From positions 1-22,620 of the forward strand of contig JAHBMJ010002116.1 of assembly GCA_018398765.1 (NCBI GenBank): a stretch of 22,620 nucleotides of DNA, written 5' to 3'. Below the pieces are notes generated by a model. The model saw nothing but the letters and a program-made list of their open reading frames with translations. It had not been told where the DNA came from and searched no databases. Shown here in pieces: positions 1 through 11,828 of the stretch; within the stretch, counting starts at the first letter, position 1; every line of letters starts with the position of its first letter. This DNA is from Chromera velia. Taxonomy: Eukaryota; Sar; Chromeraceae. A program made the position numbers and the translations under genes.

Positions 1-2071
1 CTCCCGCCGCCGCCCCCTCCCCCTCCTACAGTGCCCCTCCAGCACCCCCCTCCCCCTCCCCCTCGTTCAACTTGTGGGGGTACTGGATCTACCTCCGTTG
101 TCGATCCGGTCTCGTCTCTCTTTTTTTCGTCTCCTCCCAACCAAAGTGCTCAGGCAAGAAAGGGTGTCGCCTCACCGCTGGGCCCCCCTCCTGGCTTTGA
201 AGAAATGCGTACCAGCCCCATGAAGCCGCCCCGCAAGACAGTGCGTCCCCCCCCCGCTCCCGCAGCTCGTGCCCCCACTTCGTCTCTCGTCTCGCCTCTC
301 ATTGTTCCATGGGAACAACCTGACTCAAACGGTTCTATGATGATGCGGGGTGCACTTCAGTCGCAGCCAGACAGCAAGGCCCCTTTCTATCCGACCAATG
401 CTACTCCTGCTCCATTTCCCTGGTTCTCTGCCGCGTGTGACGATGAGACAGAGACAGAGGGCCCCAATGGGGTCCTGAATGCATTTGCGCCTCCTCTCGC
501 AGAGGCCAAAGCAGGGGGGGTGACAATGGCAGACTTGGAGACAGAGGACGAAGATGTCCAAAGCGCATTGAGAGCAGGGTTTGCGCCTGCTCCTCTTCGT
601 TCTTTCTCTCAGTCTGCCTCCTCCCACCTGCGTGCCAACAGAGCAATCGGGGGTGTTTTGGATGATGACGATGAGTCGATGATAGTTGACGGACCTCCAC
701 TCTCATCTCTGTCTCTGCACATGAACAGCAGCAGCAGGCCCCAGCTTCAGGCAACTGCTCAGCCCAAACCCAGCCAGCCGACTTTCCGGAGGTCGGGCAC
801 TGAGTCTTCCCGCGCTTTGAATGACTTTGAAGAGTTTGAGGATGACGATGAGACAGAGGAAGTGGGCGTGGTTGTGAGAGAAGAGGAGAGGGAGTGGGAT
901 GGGGTGGAGCAGGATGTTGGCAGGGACGGTGAGGAGACACGTCTTCGACAGGCTCCCCCTGCTGTCTCCCTTCCACTTCCCCCGAAGACCACCTCTCAGT
1001 TCCCTCTCCGAGAGGCTGCGGATGGGGACGCTCAGTTCAGTTTAGCCAACAGGTGGAGCACTCCCGTGAGTGTTCCCAATGGAGTGGGTTTGATGGGTGC
1101 AGGGTATCGGTCTGGTGCAACTGCAACGGGCAGAGCCACTACGTCTGTTTTCTCTGTTCTGGGTTCTTCTGCACCTCTGGCTGCTGATTTTGGCCTCAGA
1201 GGAGCTGAGCGTTCGGTCGCCAGTGGGCGGTCGCCTTGGGAAGAACAGCAGAAGGGGGAAAACACCACACGTACTGTTGTGTGGTCGGGTGCTGGGTCTT
1301 CTCGTGGGGTTTCCTTTCAGCTCCAGTCTGTCTTCTCCAACCCTTCCGCTTCAGTAGGGGGGGGCTCCAAACTGTGCTCTGTGTTGGGAAGTGTCAAGGA
1401 GGACAGTGTGGTTGTCTCAGCAAGAGAGAGTGGAAAGGTTGCCGCAGAGACGGCAGTCCAGGGTTGCGATGCGTCTGAAGTCTCGCCTGCGGGTTTTGAG
1501 TCGGAAGGGGATGTCGAGGGAGACGGAGATGAGGTGGACGTCGCAGAGGATCTGAGCCTCTGTGACTCGGAGGAGGGAAGGGGGAGCGAGAGGGAAGGAA
1601 TTGCAGCCCTTCCCGCCTACCATTACAAGGTGCAAACGGAGTCCTTCTCTTCTGCAGGTAAGAAGCGAATGTGCTGATTTTTTTATCTGTGTTTGCGTGT
1701 TTGGTTCCGTTCCCTTTCAGGCAGCCTCGCATTGACGCAAGAAAGAATCCGTATTTAGTCCGCCTGCCTGCCTGCCTGCCTGCCTGCCTGATGTCACAGA
1801 AAGCTGGGCATGCCAGTCCCCCCTGAAAGTGTGCTTTAAAGCCTGCCTTACTTGTTGTGTGTGTCGACACATATACAAATACGCGTGTGTACCTGTGTGT
1901 GCAGAAAGGAGACTGCAGAGATCCTTTCCTGTGCACTCCGGAGACGTTGACGAGGTGGCAGACGAGAGCGTTGCTTTTGGGGTTGCAGATCATCGAACGG
2001 ATGGTTGGTTTTGTTGCAGCACTTTTCCCTCTCTGTCGGCGTGTGCGCTCTCTGTTGAGGATGTGTTTTAG
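1..2071 (+). CDS. Pro-rich acidic protein, paralogue of the downstream CCCH gene; 5' partial
   Basis: Proposed as join(<1..1657, 1905..2071). The frame is open from base 1, so the true start lies upstream; the GTG at 31 is just an internal Val codon. The first exon ends at TCTGCAG|GTAAG in phase 1. A TGTGTGCAG acceptor at 1904 restores frame and gives a 55-residue tail ending in TAG at 2069-2071, for about 607 visible residues. The protein opens with a poly-Pro tract, then alternates Ser/Pro-rich and Asp/Glu-rich low-complexity stretches. It aligns with the next gene through shared motifs: VPLQHPPPPPP, PPPAPxARAPTSSL, SA(L/I)RAGF and a late LPxY segment. If the paralogy extends upstream, a CCCH finger would lie outside the window; that is inference. 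Function is unknown. The exon is secure; the 1905-2071 tail is less so, because the donor at 1657 could also splice to 2212, or read through to a stop at 1677. Confidence 0.6.
1763..1790. repeat. (CCTG)7 microsatellite
   Basis: Seven perfect CCTG units lie inside the proposed intron 1658-1904 of the first gene. No coding role is apparent. Confidence 0.9.
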
Positions 2072-2234
2072 TCTCTATCAGTCTTTCTCCTCCCCTTTAG
2101 CCTGAACTGAACAACAACTTTCCCGTCGTGTGTGTTGTCTTTCTGGTGTTCTCTTTTTTCGTTGCTCCGCTTGTTGTAGAAATTTTTCTGCTGACTCCTT
2201 TCGTGATGCAGAAGCAGGTCTCCATTCGGCTGTG

Positions 2235-5035
2235 ATGCCTTCAACGGGTCTCGGCGAGGCAAAAACAGCCGCCTTGAACATCAGCACAACATCGCTCACG
2301 TGCTGCCGTCGCTACAACGAGCGGCGGTGTAACGGGCGGGGGTGCCGATTCCGTCACGCGTGTTCGGAGTGTGATCGTCTTCCGGACCTTCCTGAGGAGG
2401 CCAAACTTCATCCCGCACGTCTGTGTCCCCGGAGAGCGTCAGCCGCCGCTGGCGTTTCTTCTCCTCCAAGTTGTGGAATGGAGGGAGCAGTCACAGAGGG
2501 AGAGGGAAGCAGCAGCAACAGAGCAGGGGCTCGTCAGATTCCGTCTAAAGCTGCTCAAGCGATGGCAGCAGTCTCATCATCTCCATCCACTCTTCCTCCC
2601 CCTCGCCCTTCTGCTGCTGCCGATGGTTTCGGGCGACGACTCCCGCCGCCGCCCCCTCCCCCTCCTACAGTGCCCCTCCAGCACCCCCCTCCCCCACCTC
2701 CCCCGATGTCTACACCTAAGCCGAAGCAGTACACTTCCGCCGCCTCGAGCCCCTCTCTACCCCCCGGCCTGGAGGGCACAATTGCGTCCAGACAGCCGAC
2801 GCCTCCCATGAAGGTTGTGTGTCCCCCTCCCGCACCCACAGCGAGAGCGCCCACCTCCTCTCTGTCGTTTCTCCCTGCAAACAGCAGCCGAGGGGGGTCC
2901 ACACTCGAGGCCTTCAGCACTGCCCACCAGATGAGTGTCGTCATGGAAACCTCCAAGAAATCCAGCCCCCCTCCCCCTCCCCTCCGATCCCTCTCTGATG
3001 ATTACGATGCCAGAGAGGACGGCGAGACTTGGGGAAGTGAGCTTGATTTCGAGAGCGTGGAGAGTGCCATCAGGGCAGGATTCGGTTTCCAGTTCCTATT
3101 GAAGGATGACGATGCCGAATCTGCAAGGGGAGGGGCGGGGATGGGGATGCAACTTGGCTTGGAGTCTGCACATCCTGCTCTGGAAGGTCAACAACAGCAG
3201 CAGCAGCAGCAGCAGACGGGCTGTGTAGTCCCTCCTCCGAAACCTACTGCAGCTGTTGGTGAGGTTGGTGTGACTTTCACAAAGAAGGAGACACCTGCTT
3301 CCGTCTCTTCGCTTTCAAGGGGCATGAGACGTGGGAGTACAGGACCGTTGTCTGCCTGCTCCTCTCGCCGCAGCAACCGTTCTCGTTCCTCCCGCCTCAC
3401 ACGCAGAAGATACACCCCAGGCCCCCACCCTCGGGTGATTGCAGGGGGCCTCTCCATGGCTGCTTCTGCTGTGAATGAGCAGGATTTCCTGGGGCCCTCT
3501 CTCGACCTCGGGGGACTTGCAAGAGACTTTGCAGTGACGTCCCCTGAAGAGGTGAGTTCCTTGGACCCCACGTCTGCCAATTCTCTGGCCCCGCCTCCGC
3601 CCTCAATAGGCCGCCGCGGTCGTTCTTCCGCCTCCTCCCAGCGTTCCCACTCCTCTGGTCGCACCCACACTAACACTGAGACAGCCTCAATGTCTGGGTG
3701 GGAAGAGTCAGAGACTGAGGGTGAGGGTGATGAGGGTGAGGTTAGTGAGGAAGGAGGACGTCTCTGCCTTCCTGACTATCGCGTCTCTGTCGTTCTTGCA
3801 AGACTGGAGAATGAGTTCCTTCGAGCGCAGATGGAGGCCGTGACAGAGATGAGTACCCGATGTGTTCGATCGAGCTCCTCCCCCTCTCCTCTGTCTCAGA
3901 AGTCTTCCGCCTCTGAATCCCCAAACTCGTGCTCTGTTGAAGAGGACGGAGAGGGGATGAAGAAGGATCGAGAGAGAGAGTTCTCCGACGTGGAGGCAGA
4001 AGAAGGGGCGAAGCTCGTTGTGGAGGCGGCAAAGCCTCCCGTGATGTTGATGCGACACGCTGGACAGCATCTTCTCGTCAGACTTGGGTTTTCTCCTGGG
4101 GGGGCAGTGGCTCAAAAGTTGAAGGTGAGTAGGTGGGTGGGTGGGTGGGTGGAGATTAGGGTGTTGTTTAACGAAAAGACCGGTTTCAGCAGAAACGGTG
4201 TAACGAAAAGACCGTTTTCAACAGAACTTTTCTGCTGCTTTTCCTACCCAAAGATATTCTGGTGCTTTGAAGGTGTATTCTCAGCACAAGTCCCCCTTCC
4301 TTCCCTCCTTCATATTCTTCTGCCTGCCTGATCCATCCTTCCTTCTGTTGTCTGCAGGACATCTGGAGATGTGCAGGAGGGTCCTCCTCGTCCTCTCCTT
4401 CCCCCGTCTCTGTGGGGCTCCGTGTGGGTGGAGTGATCGTCAGGGCTGAGCCTCTGCCTGTGCCTGCGCAGCGCCAAGAGGACTGGTTTGACGTGGAAGG
4501 TCAGTCAGTTGTTGGGTGGTCTAGTTGGTTCATTCTGCTGGTGGTCGGTAGTAAGGAAGGACAGATGGAGGTTGGATTTTTCGTTTGGACGAGCAGACAG
4601 TTCCGGTAAATAAATGGGGATTTTTGGATTCGCGAGGAAGAGAAAGGGTACTCACTACATTTTACAAAGAAAGATGTTTGGTAGTCTCCATACCCTCCCT
4701 TAGGTTGTTGCTGTATGTTCTTTCTGACTGTCTTCCTCTTCTATGCAGAGTTTGCGTTCGTCTTCTGTGGAGCGCCCTCGTTGGACAGCGGCACGTCGCC
4801 GGTCCAGGTTCTCTTCTTGGGAGGGAGTGGGAGCGAAATTGAGGGCGTGCAGGAAGGTGCAGGGGGTGTGTCTACACAGGCAAGCGCTTCTCCGAGCTCA
4901 GAAGGGAAGGGCGGTGACGAAGTTTCGGTCAGGGAAGAAGAGGAGGAGAATTCACCTGCTGGATCTGGAAATGGGACTGTGGGTGTGTGTGTGAAGCTTT
5001 TTGAGCTTCGTGAGCTGTTGCTCAGATTCGGATGA
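2235..5035 (+). CDS. CCCH zinc-finger-like, Pro-rich low-complexity protein
   Basis: Proposed as join(2235..4124, 4358..4499, 4749..5035): 772 residues, with introns of phase 0 (AAG|GTGAGT to TCTGCAG) and phase 1 (GAAG|GTCAGT to TATGCAG), stop TGA at 5033-5035. The ATG at 2235 has G at -3 and puts a Cys-rich motif near residues 22-39. Its spacing, C-x7/8-C-x4-C-x3-H in CCRRYNERRCNGRGCRFRH, resembles a CCCH finger, a family that usually binds RNA. Then follow a long poly-Pro region, the PPPAPTARAPTSSL block shared with the upstream gene, a nine-Gln tract, an Arg/Ser-rich stretch near residue 400, acidic segments and a short probable helix (VVLARLENEFLRAQ). The last two exons encode a hydrophobic patch, then an acidic Ser-rich tail. 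A post-transcriptional RNA-binding role is inference from one finger. The N-terminus would change if exon 2212 is spliced from the upstream gene. Confidence 0.72.
3189..3215 (+). repeat. CAA/CAG repeat coding nine glutamines
   Basis: Two CAA and seven CAG codons in frame within the first exon of the CCCH-like gene encode Q9. It is a trinucleotide repeat and therefore likely length-variable between strains. Confidence 0.9.
4132..4152. repeat. GGTG/GTGG microsatellite next to a splice donor
   Basis: Repeated GTGG units begin seven bases after the GTGAGT donor start at 4125. The G-rich strand has five GG/GGG runs and lies on the sense strand of the intron. Confidence 0.8.
4169..4226. repeat. 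Two 26-nt direct repeats, 32-nt period
   Basis: Copies at 4169-4194 and 4201-4226 match at 24 of 26 positions. Both start TAACGAAAAGACCG. The first copy also contains a dyad, GTTTC-AGCA-GAAAC. They lie in the first intron of the CCCH-like gene (4125-4357). Confidence 0.85.
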
Positions 5036-5700
5036 AAGAAAAGCTGAGAAGGGAGAGAGAGGAGGGAAAGGAAAGGGACCTCCTCTCTTCTGCATTTGAA
5101 TCACGTCATAAACGTTCGTTTCTTTCTTCTCTCTGTGTGTGTGTGCGTGTGTACATGTATGTGTGTTCACCACGTAATGGAAACTTCTTGGTTTGCGTGA
5201 AGGCAGTGGAGGGAAGCTCTGATGACATGGAGGGAATATTCTCAGCCAGCGCTTGAGAAAGAGAGAAGAAGAAGAGAGGGATTAAAAAGTCATCGTCGCA
5301 GAAAGGGAACAAGACGAGGGTTGACGACATCAAAAGGGGGCAAAGGTGTACATACTGCTGCTCCGCAAGGTGTGCTCTTGTTCATTCTGCAATTCAACAA
5401 AGAAAGGAAGGACGCTTGTTGACAGACTGACTGGTTGACTGGGTGGGTCAGAAGAAATCTGTCTTCTACAGACCTTCGTTCATTGACTGCATGCCTTTCT
5501 GATTTGATGATTTTGCATGTCTGTGGTTTCGTTGGCGTGAGTGAGTGAGGGTGCATGACATGGCGTGATATGATATGAATGAGGCGTATGCACGCGTGCA
5601 TATCTTCACATTTGAGTGTTTTTGTGACGAAGAGACAAATCAAGGGACCGAGCTTATTTCAATCAATCGGTCTCTCGGTCGGAACGCGTTTGTGCTTTTC

Positions 5701-5732
5701 AGAAAAAAAAAGAAAGAAAGAAAGAAAGAAAG
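5701..5732. repeat. (GAAA)n microsatellite
   Basis: A poly-A run leads into about six GAAA units on the plus strand. Confidence 0.85.
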
Positions 5733-7976
5733 ACCCTGTCTGACTGACCAGGAAGGAGGGAGAGACCCTGAGTGAGATGCTCTCCCCTCTCCTCCCCTCC
5801 CCTAGCTCCGCTGGTCCCTTCCGTCTCCTTCCAATCCTTTTCATTCAGTCGCTCCTCGTCTCTCCGTCTGAACGAACTTTCGAAACATCGTCTTCCTTCC
5901 ACTCTCCCCACCCATCCTGAGAGGGATCATGACCCTCCCTCCACCTTCCATCCATTCAACAACACATCCGATGAGATCATCAACACAACACATGACGACC
6001 CGCGGTCGCCTTGTCTTGTGTCGTCTTTCTGGTGGTCTTCGTTTCTTTTCCTTCTGTCTTCGTTATTCGCGACCGTCTCCGTCTGATGGCCGAGATAGAT
6101 CAACCTCCTTCCTACTTTTTCTTCTTTCCTCTTGTCTTCTCCTCTCCCCCCTTCCCTTTTTCTATCTCTCTCGGTCTCTCTGGAGAGAGGGAAAACGATA
6201 AGCGGGGAGCGTGCTTACGTGAGAAAGTCGTTACGCTTTCTTGTTCTTTATGCGCGTTGCATTCAACTGATGTATGCATGCATGTACATGTAACTTTGGA
6301 AGAAGTCGTGCTTGCCTTCTTCTCTTCTCTGCTCTTCTTCATTTTGTCTTCTCTTCACCCCCCTTACTTCAACGACGGTCGAGTCTGCATTCGCCAGTGC
6401 CTGCTCGACTCTGCTTCTGTCCGCACGAATGAGGTCTTCCTTTTCTTCACTTCCCCCTCCCTTCTTTCTTTCCCTGCTTCACCCACGTCTGTCTCATCCT
6501 CATTCTACGTTCCTTCCTTGCTTGCTTGTCTTTTTGTTGGTTTGAATGCACGAGAGAGATTCTCCCCCCTGAATCGACGGGAGGGAAAAGAGGGAGAGGT
6601 GTGTTGGACTAGACAGACAATACAGAAAGAGGAAAGAAAAGTAAGTATCGATCTGCATCATCGAGCATCAGAAGAATTCGTTCTGTGACGGGATCAAATT
6701 TGTTCACAGTGAGTTCGGGACTGAATGAAGCTTTTTCATTGGCGGTATGTCCGTGTATGTATGGAATGGGTGGTTGGCCTTGACCTCTTTTTTCAATTCA
6801 AACAAAAGTCAAGACGGCAATTCTCCTCTCCTCTTCAGTCATCCGAAAAAAAGAGAGAAGAGATGAAAGGAGGAAAATGAAAGAGGAAACGTCACACATT
6901 TCCCTCCTGCCTCTCTTTCTCACTCTTTCTGTTGAGGAATTTCCTCTATCTATCCATCCATTCACTCAACTTCCATTTTGATCATCATCCATTTACCTTT
7001 TCTCTTCCTTCTCTTTTATCTTACCCTTAGGTACATGCCGATGTGCAGTGAAACCAAGTCAAAGCATCACAGTCAAAACGACGACTTACTAGACTGGGCG
7101 GATTCAGTTGAAGAACAACGAGAGGGAATACAGACAGATAGAGAAGAAAGAAAACTTACAGACGAAAGGGGTTGGAAGGAGCCGCTCGTTCCCCCTCCCC
7201 TCTTTCTTTCTTCGTTTGTGTAGAGACGTGGATGCCTCGCTCAGCTGAAAGAAAAAGAAAGGAAAGGAGGAAAGAATGGAAATTCTTCGAAAGAACACCT
7301 TTTTGAGCATGCAGTCATTTCTCTTTTTGAGATCTCAATATCTGTAGAGAGGGAAGGGAGGAGCACAGGAATTTTTTAGGCAAGCGTTGGTGCGCGTGGT
7401 TTGCTGGTCTGTCTGGTTATACAGGGCAGGTTGAGAGAAACGGAAGGAACGGTTGTGCAATCGGTCGATCAATCGGTCATTGTGAAATGCTGAATTCCTT
7501 CCTGCCTCCTTCCGTCGAAGGAGACGGGATTGAAGGGGCTGCAGGGAGAGGGGTGTGCAGTGTGAGGGTCCAGAGGGGAGTGCACTATCTCAGTGCGCTT
7601 GAGAACGGGATGACTGTCTGTCTCCCTGTGAACGGCCTCTCTTCCCTCTCAACGCTTCCCTTCTTCTTCTTCTTCTCCTTTCATCAAGTGCACACCGTTG
7701 CATACTCTCCTTTCAACAGCACACCTCCAGCTTGCTCCACTCACTTCCCGTTTTTGTAGCTGTAGCTGCTGCCTGTTGTCGGAGGGAAGGCCAAAGAAGC
7801 AGAAAAAAGAGAGACGCTTCAGGAAGGAACGAACGACTGAAGGAACGGTGAGGTGAGGGGAGTTTCGTATCTGAACAGCAGAGCTTCTTCACTTTGACTG
7901 TCAGAGGAGAAAGACAGCAATTAAGAAAGGAGAAGCCAAGAAGGTAGAAAGACAACACGAGGCAAGTAAAATGACT

Positions 7977-8015
7977 GAAAGAAAAGAAAGAAAGAAGGAA
8001 AGAAAGAAAGAAAAG
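7977..8015. repeat. Imperfect (GAAA)n microsatellite
   Basis: GAAA units are interrupted by single GAAAA and GGAAA variants. The tract lies just 3' of the minus-strand donor-like site at 8022. Confidence 0.8.
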
Positions 8016-9884
8016 CAGTACCTTCCATCTGACATCACCCGCATGTTGGGGATGAGCTGCAACTGCCGTGCCGCTGCTCGGCGAGACCATCCATGCAGAA
8101 AGAAGCAAAAACGAAAGACAGAAGTTCGGGAGGTGGCCATTACAAAGTTTGAAAAAGAGAAACGCGGCCTGTCCATCTGTTTCGTTTTTGGCCCCGTGAC
8201 TGAATGAATTCCGGGCATTCAAGATGTGACTTGCAGATGGATGGATGGATGGAGGGAATGCATTGAGCATGCAAGAAGTCTGATTGATTTGGCTCCACTC
8301 CGTTTCTTGTTTTTTGTGTTTGTTCTCTGTTTGTCACCTTCGCGCCGCGTCGCGTGGTGTCCTTTCTGTTTCTCTTTCTTCGCATTCTTTTTCTGTAAGC
8401 ATCGTGAGTGATTTGTGTCCGCGTGAATGAACAGAACGGAAGACGGACTGTTGACCTCCCTTCCTTAACCACCCATCATGCGACGTGTTTGAGGATGCAG
8501 GGGGGGAGTGAGCTGCTTGGTGCGCCAAGAGATGGATGGGCGGGCGGGAGGGACATGCGACGCCCTGAAGAGAAGAAACAACGCATTGAGGGACATGTAC
8601 ATGATAAAGGTGAACGAACGTTCGGTGTGCTGCTTTTTCATGGTAATGATGTGTTTGTGTGTGTGAATCTTGACTGCTGCTGCTGCCGATTCAACAAACT
8701 CTTTTCTTGCTCCTCAAGAGTTCAAGAGAAGGAAGGAGGCATGGTTGAGTGAGTTGGTGGATGAGTACTGTTCATGAGCGCACCGATCGAAGGTCAAATT
8801 CACATGAATGAGGTTTCATCTCTTCATTCGTTCCTTTTGCTTGCGTGCCTGCCTGCCTGTCTTCTTTCTCTCCTTTCTTTGTTGATGGTCTGCTTCCTCC
8901 GCCTCTTTCAAACAGGAAGGAGGTGGTGGCGATGCTCTCTCTTTCTCTCTATCCAATTGCGTAAGAAAGACTCACTTTCTTCTTCTGATATGACGGTGTC
9001 GCGCCGACCCGTTATGTCGAAAGGTGAGGGTCTCTAGGAAAGCAAACAAGGAAGGCGTGTGCCCTTTTCTGCAACCAATCCTTTCTCATTCGAGCTGCGA
9101 CGTGCTGCAGGTCTTGTGTGATAGTTCTTCTTCTGTCCTGTGTTTTCAGCTTTTTCTGTCTTGCACGCGTTGCATGCGAATGGATGGATCTGCAGGAAGA
9201 GATAGATTCTCTTTCTCTCCTTGTTTCCTTTTCTTTTCTTCACTTCTGCATGGGACACCAACCATCCGGGCTAGGGAATTCGTCTTCATTCATTCAGTCT
9301 TTATTTCTTTCTTTCACTGCGACGGAGAAAGGAAAAAGGGGGAAATCTGACCTCCGGTTTCTCTTTTGACTGCTCTCCTTGGATCTGTAAAGTGGGCAGT
9401 TAGCAAAGCGGAGCGGAAAGGAAATCGAGAAGAGGAAATCCGTTCCCTCTCTCGAACGAAAAAAGAAATTTTCACTCTGTGTGGTGAGGTTTTTTAATTG
9501 GTTGACCTGTGTGCACATATCCTGTGTGTGCATTCAAGTGCACCAAACCCGTCCTTTGTTCCTTCCTTCTCACTTTCGTTTCTTCCCGCGTCGGTCCGAT
9601 AGATAACGCTCGTAAGTTTTTCGTCTTCTTTCTTACTCTGTTGTTGTTTCTTCTTTGTGTTTGCTGCAAAGTTTTCTCTTTCCTCCTTCACGATATTTGC
9701 TCGTCATCTTGTTGTGTTGTTTGCTTGCCTGTCTGTTGTTTTATGCTGTCATCAAACGGGCGGTGATGTTATTCTTTTCTTCTTTTCTGGCCGGTGTCTT
9801 TGATTGATGGCTTTGTGGAGTCTGCCTGTCCGACTTTTTACTTCTCTTTCTTCTTCTTTTCTTCCTCTTGCTTGTCTCATCTGG

Positions 9885-9906
9885 TCTTTTCTTTCTTTCT
9901 TTCTTT
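9885..9906. repeat. (TTTC)n microsatellite
   Basis: Short run of TTTC/CTTT units, followed by a TG-rich stretch (about 9907-9920). Confidence 0.75.
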
Positions 9907-10917
9907 GGTGTGTGTGTGACTGACTCTATCAAGTCGTTTGTTTGATGCTGGGGAGTAGCGTGATGGAATTGAAATTTCGAAAGCAACGATCATCTATTTG
10001 ACACAACCAATGAAGAGAGAAAGACTATTCTGGTACAGCGAGAGAGACTGACGGTTCGCATTCCAATTGAGAGAGCAAAAAGAAGAAATTGAGAAAGACA
10101 GGCAGACACCAAACAAGTCAGAGAGAGAGAATGGGACGGGATCAACTTCCTTCCTTTCTGCCTCCCACTCTTTAATTCTACGAATACCTATGTAGGTCTG
10201 TATATGAATGATTTTTTTCCCTTTCCTCTCGAAAAGGAGGATCGAGGAAGGGATGTCTTTGATGACGTCACACTGACTGACTAAGTGAATAAGCCGACCG
10301 GATGAATTCCTTTTGTCTCTCCGAAGGAAAGAATGAAGAGAAGGGAGGTGACGAAAGAAGGGAAAAGCCTCAAGTAAGGAGGAGAGTCGGAAAGGAAAGA
10401 GAGAAAAGGAATTCAGGGGGAGAACGTCATGCAGTCCGTCCACTTTCCTTCCTTGCAGTGAGTGACCTCAGAGGACCGTTTGTGGTCTTCTCCCTCCCAC
10501 CATCTGATTATCTACCGTGCCACCCGCAGATTCCATCCACTGTCCCTCAGAGTACGTCACACCACAACGCCTGTCCCCTCCCCCCCCTCCCCTCTCCCCT
10601 CTCCTCGATCGCATCGAGAGAGGGAGGGAGGGTGACCGTCCTCTAGCTGTTTTCTTTCTTTCTTTCCCTTCATTGTTTCCCTCTTCCTTCGTCAGTCCAC
10701 CGGCCCGCCTTCGACTTTCAAGGTAAGAAAACACAGAGCAGAACATGCAGACGTGATGAAGACGGAATTCCCTTCAGCTGTGTAGCCTCGATCGATCATG
10801 CAGTCTCCTCTCCTCGTATGTGGGAAAGGGAAAGGAGAATGTCTCCCGAATTTGAGAGGCACTGGCTGGCAGAGAAAAGGACTGCAGACAGGCATGTATA
10901 GACGGGCAGTGGAGGTC

Positions 10918-10920
<3 letters not shown>

Positions 10921-10949
<29 letters not shown>
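10921..10949. repeat. (AG)n microsatellite
   Basis: About 14 uninterrupted AG units. Read in translation it gives an artefactual Arg-Glu run. Confidence 0.9.
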
Positions 10950-10954
<5 letters not shown>

Positions 10955-11339
10955 AAGATGCCGCCCGACTCGGAACGGGACCTTTTTTCCCTTGCGTGAG
11001 TTGTCAATCTTTTCCTTTTTCTTCACACGTTGATCGACAGACAAGCAGACCGACTTACTACTCTGAAAGAGCGTGCGTCTTCTACTCCGCATGCATCCGT
11101 GCTGTGCGCAAAGTGGCGACAGACACTGAGTATGCGTGCGTGTGTGCATGCATCTGCATGGTGTGATGTGATTTTTTTTTATGAGTGCATGTGATCTCTG
11201 CGAGAACCTGCATATCGTGACTGTTTAGATAGACCAGCTGCCAGCTGCCTGTTCAAAGGTTTGACCCATGCAGCCAGTCAGCGCGGGGAAAAAGAATGAA
11301 AAAGACATTGATGAAAAAACGCTAGAAAAAACGGCTGAA

Positions 11340-11380
11340 CGCTTTGAAAGCGAATCTTTAAGCGATTTCTAAAGCGATTC
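11340..11380. repeat. 12-nt tandem AGCGA units beside a dyad
   Basis: The units AGCGAATCTTTA, AGCGATTTCTAA and a partial third start at 11349, 11361 and 11373. They overlap the near-perfect inverted repeat CGCTTT-G-AAAGCG at 11340-11352. Confidence 0.75.
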
Positions 11381-11828
11381 AAGTTTGCCTGCATGAGTAA
11401 ACATATCCATCTAGGCATCAAGTTATAGCTACATCTGCCTGTAAATTTAGTATAAAATTAAGTTTCTTAAATTCTGTGTTTTGTATGCCAGTATATACAG
11501 AATTTGACGAAATCAGCTTTTGTCAGCCTTTTGATTTTAGTATGCCTATAGAGCCTACAGGATATAGTTTGTATTAATTTTTAAACTATTTCTATAAAGT
11601 TTTAATAATGATTCTAATATATTTCTAACGGGATACATCCAACCAGTTGGGTGAGTGCCTCGGGGGGCCATTTAGGGGGTTGGCCATAATTTGATTGCAT
11701 GATGAAAACCATCAGGGGCTTGGGCATGTCTTAATTGCCTGCAATGCATGCATGGGCAAATGGCGGGGGCCATGGCAACGTGCGCAAAATATGCTTTTCG
11801 GGACTGCGTATGAACACATATGCAATTA

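Larger units (their letters stand above)
5036..11279. other. Long stretch without a supported gene
   Basis: The first few hundred bases are presumably the 3' UTR of the CCCH-like gene. Beyond that the sequence alternates between pyrimidine-rich and purine-rich blocks rich in CTT, TTTC, GAAA and GGA. Open frames here, the longest being 6011-6688, consist of Ser/Leu/Phe or Arg/Lys/Glu runs and look like composition artefacts. I found no domain motif on either strand. A few splice-site-like pairs exist, for example 10696-10722 on plus and a GGAAG|GTACTG site ending at 8022 on minus, but they do not assemble into a gene. Confidence 0.6.

Noticed and set aside
401-976. Antisense frames opposite the two Pro-rich genes, including 2555-2956 and 3188-3676
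   Set aside because: These are His/Pro/Arg or Gly-rich shadows of GC-biased coding sequence on the plus strand and contain no domain.
31-1677. The GTG at 31 as a start codon, and the stop at 1677 as the main end of the first gene
   Set aside because: The frame is open back to base 1 and matches the paralogue upstream of 31. The stop lies 20 bases past a consensus GTAAG donor, so it is probably intronic, although a retained-intron isoform is possible.
6011-6688. 225-residue plus-strand frame ending beside a GTAAGTAT site
   Set aside because: It consists mainly of Ser/Phe/Leu runs from a CT-rich strand. The good donor alone, without an acceptor or any motif, is not enough.
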